From Iodidimonas nitroreducens (GTDB lineage Bacteria > Pseudomonadota > Alphaproteobacteria > Sphingomonadales > Rhodothalassiaceae): a stretch of 49,424 bases of DNA. The notes below the pieces were generated by a model. It had not been told where the DNA came from, did not search any database, and worked only from the letters and a program-made list of their open reading frames with translations. Position 1 is the stretch's first letter. Each line of letters begins with the position of its first letter. A program made the translations under genes and the position numbers. Positions 26,635-34,632 of this stretch are shown piece by piece. The DNA is taken from contig BAYV01000025.1 in NCBI GenBank assembly GCA_000710935.1, positions 1 through 49,424 of the forward strand, written 5' to 3'.

Positions 26635-28008
26635 ATGGACGACGCCCGGATCCTGATCATTGATGACGACCCGGATATTGTGACGGCAGCCCGGCTGCTG
26701 TTAAAACGCGATTATCGCCATATTGAATCCCTTGATCAGCCAGAGGGCCTGCCCGAACGCCTCGAAGCCGGGCCGCTCGATGTCATCCTGCTCGATATGA
26801 ATTTCGGTCCCGGTGCCAGTTCGGGGGCGGAGGGGCTGGAGTGGATCGAGCGGATCAGGGCCATCGACCCAGACGTGATCATCATCATGATCACCGCCCA
26901 TGGCGGGCTGGCAACAGCGGTGGAGGCGATGAAGCGCGGCGCCAATGATTTCATCAGCAAGCCCTGGGCCAATGAACGGCTACTGGCAACCATTGCGAAC
27001 GCCCTTGCCCTTGCCCGCAGCCGCCGGGAAAGCCTGGCCTTACGCGGCCGCACGGTGGCCCTGATGGAAGATGCCGCCCGTCCTGATCATCAGATCATCG
27101 GCGATAGTCCTGAAATGGCGCAGGTTCTAAAGCGCATCACACAGGCCGGACCCACCGACGCCAATGTGCTGCTGCTGGGGGAAAATGGCGTCGGCAAGGA
27201 ATTGGTTGCCCGCGCTTTGCACCGCGCTTCAAGGCGGGCGGGCGAGGTTTTTCTCTCGGTCGATTGCGGTGCCATCCCCGAAAGCTTGTTTGAAAGCGAG
27301 ATGTTCGGCCACAAAAAGGGGGCCTTCACCGGCGCCAATGCCGACCGGGTCGGCCGATTTGAAGCGGCATCAGGCGGCACCTTGTTTCTCGATGAGATCG
27401 GCAATCTGCCCCTTGGCCAGCAGGCAAAATTGCTGCGGGCGCTGGAAAGCCGCACCATCATGCCGCTGGGCGCACGCCGCAGCGTCTCTATCGATGTCCG
27501 TCTGATCAGCGCCACCAATATCCCCCTTGAGGCGCTCGGCGATCCGGCGCGGTTCCGGTCTGATCTTTATTTTCGGCTCAATACCATCGAAATTCATCTG
27601 CCGCCGCTGCGGGATCGGCGTCAGGATATTGCCCCACTTGCCCTTCATTATCTCGAAAAAGCCGAACGCCATTATGGCAAGGCGCCAAAGCCGCTGTCCG
27701 AGGCGGCGCGCGCGCATCTGATGGCCCATGATTGGCCGGGCAATGTCCGGGCCCTGCGGCATGCGGCTGAACGCGCCGTGATCTTCAGCCAAACAGATCA
27801 TTATCAACCGCAGGATTTCGCCCTGCCCCATCATCCCCCATCGATGCCGGAGCACCCCGCGCCCGATGATCTCAATCTCGACCGGCTGGAGCGTCAGACA
27901 ATCAAACAGGCGCTTTTACAGCATGGCTATAATATCTCGCGCGCAGCGAAGGCGCTGGGCCTCACCCGGGCGGCCCTTTACCGGCGGATGGAAAAGCATG
28001 GCCTTTAG
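26635..28008 (+). CDS. Sigma-54-dependent response regulator, NtrC family
   Basis: The 457-residue regulator has a receiver domain (RILIIDDDPDIV, phospho-acceptor Asp54 in VILLDMNF, Lys in FISKPW). The AAA+ domain has Walker A LLGENGVGKE, the sigma-54 contact loop GAFTGA (229-234), Walker B GGTLFLDEIGNL and an arginine-finger region LYFRLNTIEI. A C-terminal Fis-type helix-turn-helix follows (GYNISRAAKALGLTRAALYR). AAGG 6 bases upstream supports the ATG at 26635 over an earlier in-frame start. It pairs with the histidine kinase that overlaps its 3' end by 11 bases and should activate the sigma-54 promoter next door. Confidence 0.95.
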   Translation: MDDARILIIDDDPDIVTAARLLLKRDYRHIESLDQPEGLPERLEAGPLDVILLDMNFGPGASSGAEGLEWIERIRAIDPDVIIIMITAHGGLATAVEAMKRGANDFISKPWANERLLATIANALALARSRRESLALRGRTVALMEDAARPDHQIIGDSPEMAQVLKRITQAGPTDANVLLLGENGVGKELVARALHRASRRAGEVFLSVDCGAIPESLFESEMFGHKKGAFTGANADRVGRFEAASGGTLFLDEIGNLPLGQQAKLLRALESRTIMPLGARRSVSIDVRLISATNIPLEALGDPARFRSDLYFRLNTIEIHLPPLRDRRQDIAPLALHYLEKAERHYGKAPKPLSEAARAHLMAHDWPGNVRALRHAAERAVIFSQTDHYQPQDFALPHHPPSMPEHPAPDDLNLDRLERQTIKQALLQHGYNISRAAKALGLTRAALYRRMEKHGL

Positions 28009-29329
28009 CCATTTCAGCATCGGCATGATCTTGCGCCTCGTTTTTTTATTGGCGGGGCTATTGCTGATCAGCTTTTCGATTGCCGGGCTTGTGCCCTTGC
28101 CATTTGCCATTCCCGGCTCTGGGCTCGCCCTTTTCATGCTGTGGAGCCTGATCGGGCAGATCCGTCAGACGAACGAAGCCCTGGCCCGCTTTCTGGAATC
28201 GGTCCGCCATGCCGATTTCACTCAGGGCTTCACGATGCCTGAAAAGGGGGCGGGGTTCGCGGAACTCGGCGCTGCGATGACGGCGCTGATCCGGCATTTT
28301 AAAAGCAGCAGGGCAGTGCAGGAGCAGGATATCCGCACGCTTCGGGCGATCATCGATCATGTTCCGGCACCGCTTTTAAAGCTCCGGCCCGATGGATCAC
28401 TGGTCCTTCTCAATCATGCCGCCCGTCGGCTTTTCGCACCGCAAAGCCCTGTGAAATTGAGCGATCTCGCCCATTTTGGCCCCGATCTTCCGGGGATTTT
28501 TACCGATATTGCGCCGGGCGAAAACCGGCTTTTAAGCGTCCGCCTCTCTGATGGCACGGTCAGGCTTGGGCTGAGCGCCGCCGAGATTATCAGCGGCCAG
28601 GCGCGGCAACGAATCTATGCCCTGCAAAATCTTTCCGGCGCGCTTGAAGCAACCGAGATCGAGGCATGGCAGCAATTGGTGCAGGTGCTGACCCATGAAA
28701 TCATGAATTCCCTGACGCCGGTGGCCTCGCTCTCGAAAACCGCTTCGGACCTGCTCGCCCGCGCCGAAACGGATCCGGAAGCCGTTCTGGACGCCCGCGA
28801 AGCCGTTGAGACGGTGGCCCGCCGGGCCGGAACACTGATGCAATTTGTTGGCAGCTATCGAAGCCTGACGCGCCTGGCAAAGCCAAAATTGGAAAGCATC
28901 GCGCTCCTCGACTTTCTGGATCATCTCGAACGATTGGTCGCCGCCGAATTGGAGCAGCAGCAGATCCACCTTCGCTGCAGCGTCTCGCCCCCTACGCTCA
29001 GCCTGCTTGCCGATCGGGCGCAGCTTGAACAGATGCTGATCAATCTGCTGCGAAATGCGATGGAGGCCCTATCCGTAACCAAAGCGCCCACCATCCATAT
29101 CACGGCACGGATCGGTGTACGGGGCCGGGTGTTGATCACGGTGCGCGACAATGGCCCCGGCATTGGGGACGAGATCAGTGACCGCATCTTCGTCCCTTTT
29201 TTCACCACAAAGCGCGGCGGCTCTGGTATCGGCCTCGCCCTCGCCCGCCAGATCATGGCTGGCCATAAAGGCTCGATCGCACTCGAACAGACAACCAACG
29301 GCGGCGCAGCCTTCACCTTGCGGTTTTGA
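27998..29329 (+). CDS. Membrane sensor histidine kinase
   Basis: The 443-residue kinase has two close N-terminal hydrophobic segments (LRLVFLLAGLLLISFSIAGL and PFAIPGSGLALFMLW), almost no periplasmic loop, a PAS-like middle (about 110-215) and an NtrB/NtrY-style H-box LTHEIMNSLTPV (His233). The ATPase domain has N-box LINLLRNAMEAL, DNGPGIGDEI, F-box VPFFTTKRGG and SGIGLALARQIM. With so small an outer loop it probably senses a membrane or cytoplasmic cue, or the pump itself. The start lies within the regulator's last codons. Confidence 0.92.
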   Translation: MAFSHFSIGMILRLVFLLAGLLLISFSIAGLVPLPFAIPGSGLALFMLWSLIGQIRQTNEALARFLESVRHADFTQGFTMPEKGAGFAELGAAMTALIRHFKSSRAVQEQDIRTLRAIIDHVPAPLLKLRPDGSLVLLNHAARRLFAPQSPVKLSDLAHFGPDLPGIFTDIAPGENRLLSVRLSDGTVRLGLSAAEIISGQARQRIYALQNLSGALEATEIEAWQQLVQVLTHEIMNSLTPVASLSKTASDLLARAETDPEAVLDAREAVETVARRAGTLMQFVGSYRSLTRLAKPKLESIALLDFLDHLERLVAAELEQQQIHLRCSVSPPTLSLLADRAQLEQMLINLLRNAMEALSVTKAPTIHITARIGVRGRVLITVRDNGPGIGDEISDRIFVPFFTTKRGGSGIGLALARQIMAGHKGSIALEQTTNGGAAFTLRF

Positions 29330-29643
29330 TGGGGCTGCAACCAAATGAGCGCCCGATCAAAAGCCGGGCTTACAATGCGCTTCGCGCCAATGTCAGTTGC
29401 TCAACCTGTGCCAGATGACATATCAATCATAAAAAATCTTGCCGCTTATGGTTGATATATTAATATGAGAATAGCAAGAATAAAGACAATTAGAAGATGG
29501 TGACCACAAATGTTTTCATTGCGCTAAGGTCATTAAGCAAAAGGCAAGAAATTGCCGCTTCTGTGAACAGGACGTTTGTGAATTGAAGAGGGCAAAAATA
29601 AAAGTCGCCATCATTATAGCGCTATCCCAAAGGGATTTAAGCC
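29330..29643. other. Intergenic region before the split helicase gene
   Basis: This 314-base AT-rich stretch lacks a credible gene; a 67-codon minus-strand frame inside it has no ribosome site and an unnatural composition. It contains the inverted repeat at 29420-29458 and presumably the promoter of the helicase gene. Confidence 0.5.
29420..29458. promoter_or_regulatory. Inverted repeat upstream of the helicase gene
   Basis: ATATCAATCATAA and TTATGGTTGATAT are 13-base arms with one mismatch separated by 13 bases, about 190 bases before the DUF4011 start. The length and position suggest a repressor operator for the defence-type gene; no regulator is encoded next to it. Confidence 0.4.
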
Positions 29644-30537
29644 ATGCCAGACGACAAGAACATAAAGATTTCAAAAATTCTGGCGAAAACGCGCCGTAAG
29701 CTTCTCGAAACCGGTACACGAAATCGGCTGATCCATGTCAATCGCACCAACCAGCGGGCAAATTGCCTGAATGTGATCAATGAACGTTCAGACGATATCT
29801 ATTCGCTTTTGCGGATCGACGCAAAAAAAATGCGTTTTAAGGCGATGGGCAAAGATAAGGGAGAGGGTGATGAGGACATGCACCTTGCCACTCCGGACAT
29901 CGATCAAGCCGATGACGCCGAGCGCTATACCGATAATTTCATCGAAACGCCCACAGGGCCAGAAGCGCTGGCACGGCGACTGCTCCGCCTCGCCCATGAC
30001 GCAAAGACTGCCGAAGAAGAGCAAGGTCTCAACATTCTCTATCTGGCCATGGGCTTTCTGCGCTGGCGCGAAAATGCTTCATCAAAAATCCAGCGCGAAG
30101 CGCCCCTTATTCTCCTGCCGGTGGAGTTGATCCGAGACGAGCGCACATCGACCTACACTATTCAGTCGCGGGATGACGAAATTACTACCAACCTGCCTTT
30201 ACAAGAACGCCTGCGGCAGGATTTCGGGATTGTGCTGCCAGAAATCGAAGAAGTCGATAGCTGGCAACCGTCGCACTATTTTTTGCGGGTGATCGAAGCA
30301 ATATCGACACAACCGGAATGGTCGGTCGACGAAAACGGAATTCAGCTCGGCTTTTTTTCATTTGCAAAGCTTCTGATGCATCGTGATCTAGACCCGACTA
30401 ACTGGCCTGAAGACGCATTTGCGGAAAACGACCTGCTGACAGGGCTGATGGCAAACGGTTTCGAAGCCGATACGCCGCTCTTTGGGCCTAAGACAAGCTC
30501 GACGACCATCTCGATCCAGCGGAAATCATTCAGGTGA
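29644..30537 (+). CDS. DUF4011 N-terminal part of a split SF1 helicase
   Basis: The 297-residue product starts with the DUF4011 signature (KILAKTRRKLLETGTRNRLI). It continues with the conserved lead into the helicase (LNILYLAMGFLRWRE, LILLPVELIRDERTSTYTIQ, LGFFSFAKLLMHRDLDPTNW). It then leaves the conserved frame near 30490: the last 14 residues or so (SSTTISIQRKSFR) are not family-like. The correct continuation (KLDDHLDPAEIIQVIDADAS) is in the frame one base back, so a single G is probably missing, as in CCT(G)AAGACAAG. This is read as the front part of one protein of about 1,560 residues. AGGGA precedes the ATG. Confidence 0.8.
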   Translation: MPDDKNIKISKILAKTRRKLLETGTRNRLIHVNRTNQRANCLNVINERSDDIYSLLRIDAKKMRFKAMGKDKGEGDEDMHLATPDIDQADDAERYTDNFIETPTGPEALARRLLRLAHDAKTAEEEQGLNILYLAMGFLRWRENASSKIQREAPLILLPVELIRDERTSTYTIQSRDDEITTNLPLQERLRQDFGIVLPEIEEVDSWQPSHYFLRVIEAISTQPEWSVDENGIQLGFFSFAKLLMHRDLDPTNWPEDAFAENDLLTGLMANGFEADTPLFGPKTSSTTISIQRKSFR

Positions 30538-33500
30538 TCGATGCCGACGCGTCTCAGACCAAAGTGATCGAGGAAGTTCGCCATGGGTCGAGTTTGGTCG
30601 TGCAAGGACCACCCGGCACCGGTAAATCGCAAACAATCACCAACATTATCGCAGCAGCAGCGCATGACGGGAAATCCGTACTTTTCGTCGCCGAGAAAAT
30701 GGCAGCGCTATCGGTGGTACATGACCGTTTGATGAAAGCTGGATTGCGTGACATCTGCCTTGAACTGCATTCCCGCAAGGCCAACAAGAAGGCCTTGGCG
30801 CAGGAACTTGGACGCACCTTGTCAGCAAGCGCTCGCGCTCTCCCGGATGCAGCGGACCCCGCCAAATTGCGCCTCACGCGCGACGAATTGAACAAAATCA
30901 CGGCTCTGCTGCACACGCCTCTCGCACCCTGCAACGACAGCCCTTTTCATGCGATCTCCGAGATCATCGGCTTCATAGGCAAAGGAACGAGGCCGCCCTC
31001 CCTTTTGCAAGAAGATCTGGCGGATCTTGATCGCGAAGCACGCAAACAAGCCTTGGCAGCCATTACCGCCTTTGTCGAAGCGCTCAAGGCATCCGGGCCG
31101 CCGGAAGCGCACCCGTTCCGGGGAACAAAGGCTCTCGACCTGCAACCCACCGATTTGGCACGGCTCGCAGATGACCTGACCGCGACAGTCGCTGCAATCT
31201 CGGAATTACAGCAAGAGGCGGCGCGTATTTCACATATGCTGCATCGGCCGGAACCGGGCAGCCTGTCCGATATACAGGCGCTAAGCGCGGGGCTTGCCGC
31301 GCTTGCCGACGCACCCGACGGAACGACAGAAAAAGCGGCAACGCTATTCGTTCTTGTCGGGCAGCCTCGACTGGAGGAGGCCCTGCGCATCGGGGCGGAT
31401 TGGGCGACCGCACAAGCCGCAGCGGCTGAAAAATTTGCGCCTCCCGCTTGGAAGACCAACCTTGACGGCATGCGACAGATTATCGTTCGCGGGCAGACTT
31501 CATTTTTATCAAGGCTATTTGGGCCCTATCGCCGCGTGTCGGTGGAACTGGCGAGTATCTTGTCTGGACCGCTCCCCAAGGATCCGACAGAAAGGCTGGC
31601 GCTTCTGGATGAACTGGCAGAAGTCCAGGTTCGACGCCTGCGCCTCGCTGAAGAAGAAGACTGGCTAGAATCCTGCCTTGGTGCCGAATGGCGTGGCGAG
31701 CGCACACCTTTTGCCTCGCTTCTCAACATCAGTATATGGCTGGCGCAGATCAAGCGTTCAGGAACGTTTTCCGAAGCTGCATCGATCAAAGAAGCGCTTT
31801 TGGCTTTTCCCGATCCGTGTGACATCGCCAAGGCACTTGAAGACCGTGCCAAGACTTGCCGCGCAACCATCGAAACGTCAATAGCGCGGTTGCGATTTGA
31901 TCTGGAAGAGGCAGAAATCGGCAACAGCATCGAGACCGTGCCGATGGGTGAACTTGCAGCAATCCTTGCAGATATGCAGGCGGATACAGGACGCTATAAC
32001 GACTGGACAAGGCTCGTACATTCTATTGACTTGGCACGAAGCCGTAATGCCGGTGGAATTATCGATGCGGTGACGGAAGGAACAATCGCACCGGATGACG
32101 CAAAGAGCGAATTTACCTATGCCTGTGCCGAAGCGCGATGGAATGCAGCACGGGCCGCACGCCCCGAACTGAACACCCTCTCGCAGCTTGATCGGCACGA
32201 ACGCGTTCGGCTTTTCCGCAATTTAGAGAAAGGCCATATTAATACCGCCAAGATTCTCATTCTATCGCGCCATTTCGAGCAGATGCCGCGCGGCACCATG
32301 GGTGAGATGGGCGTAATCCGACGTGAGATCGGGCGCAAGCGCGGCCACAAACCCATCCGCTGGATGATGAAGAACGCCGGCAGCATGGTGCAGCGCATCA
32401 AGCCGGTCATGTTGATGAGCCCGATTTCAGTCGCCCAATTTCTGCCGCCCGGCAGTGTCTCTTTCGATCTTCTGGTTATTGACGAAGCGTCTCAAATTCG
32501 TCCTGAGGATGCTCTGGGCGTTGTCGCCCGGGCCAAGCAGATCGTGGTGGTTGGCGATCAGAAACAACTCCCGCCGACATCGTTCTTTGATCGTCTGGTT
32601 GATGATACCGAAGAAAGCGATGATGAGGATGAGGATGCTCCAGTTGGCGCCACAGCGGCCGATATGGAGAGCATTCTGTCCTTGTGCGAGGCCAGCGGCC
32701 TGCGCTCACGCATGCTCGAATGGCATTATCGTTCCCGCGATCCCTCGCTGATCAGCGTTTCGAATGCCGAATTCTATGACAGCAACCTCGTTCTACCTCC
32801 ATCGCCGCTACAGCTTGACGCGGATTATGGCCTCAAGTTCCGCCATATTCCCGGCATTTATGTCTCTGGCCGCAGCGGTGCGGGCCGCAAGGGCACCAAT
32901 CGGATCGAAGCGGAGGCCGTCGCGCAGGCAGTGGCATCACACGCCCGAAATTGGCCCGATCTCTCGCTCGGTGTGGTCGCCTTTTCCAAGGCTCAAGCCA
33001 ATATGCTAACTGAGGTGCTGGAACTCGAGCGTCGCCGCGATTCAGTGCTTGATGCTTTTCTCCGCGAGGGACGGCATGAAGATGTCTTCGTTAAGAACAT
33101 CGAGAATGTTCAAGGCGACGAGCGCGACGTGATCCTGATTTCGGTCGGTTATGGCCCGCAGGAGCCAAATGGGCGGCTGAACTCCATGTCGTTTGGCCCG
33201 GTGAACGGCGAGGGTGGGGAACGGCGACTGAACGTATTATTTTCCCGCGCGCGAATACGTTGCGAGGTCTTTGCATCCTTTGATCCCGGAGACATTGATC
33301 CCACGCGATCCAAGCACGTCGGTCCAAGAATTCTGAAGCGCTTTCTCGATTTTGCCAAAACAGGCAATATGGAAGAACGCGTAGCCACTGGCGCTGAGGC
33401 CGATAGCCCGTTTGAAGAGGATGTCGCTGCAGTGATCCGATCTTTGGGCTATCTGGCCGATCCCCAAGTTGGCACGGCGGGGTTTCGGATCGACCTCGGC

Positions 33501-34343
33501 GTGCGCCATCCTGATCAGCCCGGCCAATATCTGCTGGCGGTCGAGTGCGATGGCGCAACTTATCATTCTGCTTTATGGGCACGCGAACGAGATCGCTTGC
33601 GGCAGGATGTTCTTGAAGGTCTCGGTTGGCGTTTCCATCGCATCTGGAGTACCGACTGGTTCCACCACAGATCACGAGAAATCGAACGGCTAGCGGAGGC
33701 GCTGGAACGAGCACGCACGGCAGTCGAAAATGGCATCCGGGTGCGCGGGGCAAATCATGAGACTTTTCAAGCTGCGCCAGAGATGCAGCCGGAAATAGAA
33801 GGGCCAGTTCCTATCGATCACCGTCCATTGAGGGCACCAGCCTATATGAAAGCCGAGTTTTTTATAAATTCAATGATCGAACCGCACGAGGTACCAGTTG
33901 AACAGCTTGCGGATTTAGTCGCAAAAATTGTCGCAATCGAGGGCCCGATCCATATTGATGAGGTAACGCGACGTCTGACTTCAGCTCATGGCAAGTCTCG
34001 GGCCGGGAGACGGATTGCTGAGGCGACGAAACATGCGGTCCATCTGGCAATTCAAAGAGATTCAGCGCTCATTCAATCTGAACACTTTCTGCTGACAGAT
34101 GAACAGGCCAAGAACCCACCCATCCGTGACCGCAGTGCTGAAACCGGCTCCCTCCTCAAAGCCATTTACATATCCCCTCTGGAGATTAAGGCGGCCGCTG
34201 AGCGCATATGGTCTGAAAGCGGCGAAATGACGCAGGAACAACTGACCCGGGCTATTGCCCGGCTCTTGGGTTTTCGTCGGGTTGGGAATGAACTCGCAGC
34301 AGAGATCAGTAAAGTTGTGAATAATGATACCAATTCACAATAA
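30534..34343 (+). CDS. SF1 helicase / Vsr-like nuclease / DUF3320 part of a split defence-type protein
   Basis: The 1,269-residue frame begins with a GTG overlapping the previous stop (GTGA). Helicase motifs: Walker A QGPPGTGKSQTITNIIAAAA (residues 25-32), Walker B VIDEASQIRPEDAL (about 650), GDQKQLPPTSFF, EWHYRSRDPSLI, and VFVKNIENVQGDERDVILIS with NVLFSRARIR. A PD-(D/E)xK nuclease of the Vsr/MTES_1575 type follows (SPFEEDVAAVIRSLGY, GFRIDLGVRHPD, LLAVECDGATYHSALWARER; about 955-1050). A C-terminal DUF3320 has HIDEVTRRLTSAHGKSRAGR. This DUF4011-helicase-Vsr-DUF3320 order is that of single-gene anti-phage proteins (called Hhe, from memory). It may act only with its N-terminal part; translation could restart at the overlap. 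Confidence 0.88.
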   Translation: MIDADASQTKVIEEVRHGSSLVVQGPPGTGKSQTITNIIAAAAHDGKSVLFVAEKMAALSVVHDRLMKAGLRDICLELHSRKANKKALAQELGRTLSASARALPDAADPAKLRLTRDELNKITALLHTPLAPCNDSPFHAISEIIGFIGKGTRPPSLLQEDLADLDREARKQALAAITAFVEALKASGPPEAHPFRGTKALDLQPTDLARLADDLTATVAAISELQQEAARISHMLHRPEPGSLSDIQALSAGLAALADAPDGTTEKAATLFVLVGQPRLEEALRIGADWATAQAAAAEKFAPPAWKTNLDGMRQIIVRGQTSFLSRLFGPYRRVSVELASILSGPLPKDPTERLALLDELAEVQVRRLRLAEEEDWLESCLGAEWRGERTPFASLLNISIWLAQIKRSGTFSEAASIKEALLAFPDPCDIAKALEDRAKTCRATIETSIARLRFDLEEAEIGNSIETVPMGELAAILADMQADTGRYNDWTRLVHSIDLARSRNAGGIIDAVTEGTIAPDDAKSEFTYACAEARWNAARAARPELNTLSQLDRHERVRLFRNLEKGHINTAKILILSRHFEQMPRGTMGEMGVIRREIGRKRGHKPIRWMMKNAGSMVQRIKPVMLMSPISVAQFLPPGSVSFDLLVIDEASQIRPEDALGVVARAKQIVVVGDQKQLPPTSFFDRLVDDTEESDDEDEDAPVGATAADMESILSLCEASGLRSRMLEWHYRSRDPSLISVSNAEFYDSNLVLPPSPLQLDADYGLKFRHIPGIYVSGRSGAGRKGTNRIEAEAVAQAVASHARNWPDLSLGVVAFSKAQANMLTEVLELERRRDSVLDAFLREGRHEDVFVKNIENVQGDERDVILISVGYGPQEPNGRLNSMSFGPVNGEGGERRLNVLFSRARIRCEVFASFDPGDIDPTRSKHVGPRILKRFLDFAKTGNMEERVATGAEADSPFEEDVAAVIRSLGYLADPQVGTAGFRIDLGVRHPDQPGQYLLAVECDGATYHSALWARERDRLRQDVLEGLGWRFHRIWSTDWFHHRSREIERLAEALERARTAVENGIRVRGANHETFQAAPEMQPEIEGPVPIDHRPLRAPAYMKAEFFINSMIEPHEVPVEQLADLVAKIVAIEGPIHIDEVTRRLTSAHGKSRAGRRIAEATKHAVHLAIQRDSALIQSEHFLLTDEQAKNPPIRDRSAETGSLLKAIYISPLEIKAAAERIWSESGEMTQEQLTRAIARLLGFRRVGNELAAEISKVVNNDTNSQ

Positions 34344-34447
34344 ACTGAGCACAATAATGCTGAAAAAAATTGTCGTCGCAAGGACCGCATCTGCCAAGTC
34401 CATAGCGATCAATAACAAACCAAACGAAAATAAAATGGGGGGGAAGC

Positions 34448-34538
34448 TGGCGGAGAGGAAGGGATTCGAACCCTCGATGAGCTTTTGACCCATACTCCCT
34501 TAGCAGGGGAGCGCCTTCGACCACTCGGCCACCTCTCC
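34448..34538 (-). tRNA. tRNA-Ser (anticodon GCU)
   Basis: On the minus strand a 91-base tRNA reads GGAGAGGTGGCCGAGTGG... with a 7-bp acceptor stem closing on CCTCTCC, G discriminator and an encoded CCA. The anticodon loop is CTGCTAA (GCU, serine AGC/AGU), the variable arm is long (GTATGGGTCAAAAGCTCATC region), and the T-arm is GAGGGTTCGAATCCCT. The long variable arm confirms a class II tRNA-Ser. Confidence 0.97.
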
Positions 34539-34632
34539 GCCGCCGGGTTTATTCGTCTCGGCTCTGTCTGTCAACGCCCTAAACGTTTATAGCTGAAAGT
34601 TGAGGGCCTAGGATCAGAATCCATTAACCGCA

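Noticed and set aside
29516-29719. 67-codon minus-strand frame before the helicase gene
   Set aside because: No ribosome site and it overlaps the DUF4011 start on the other strand.
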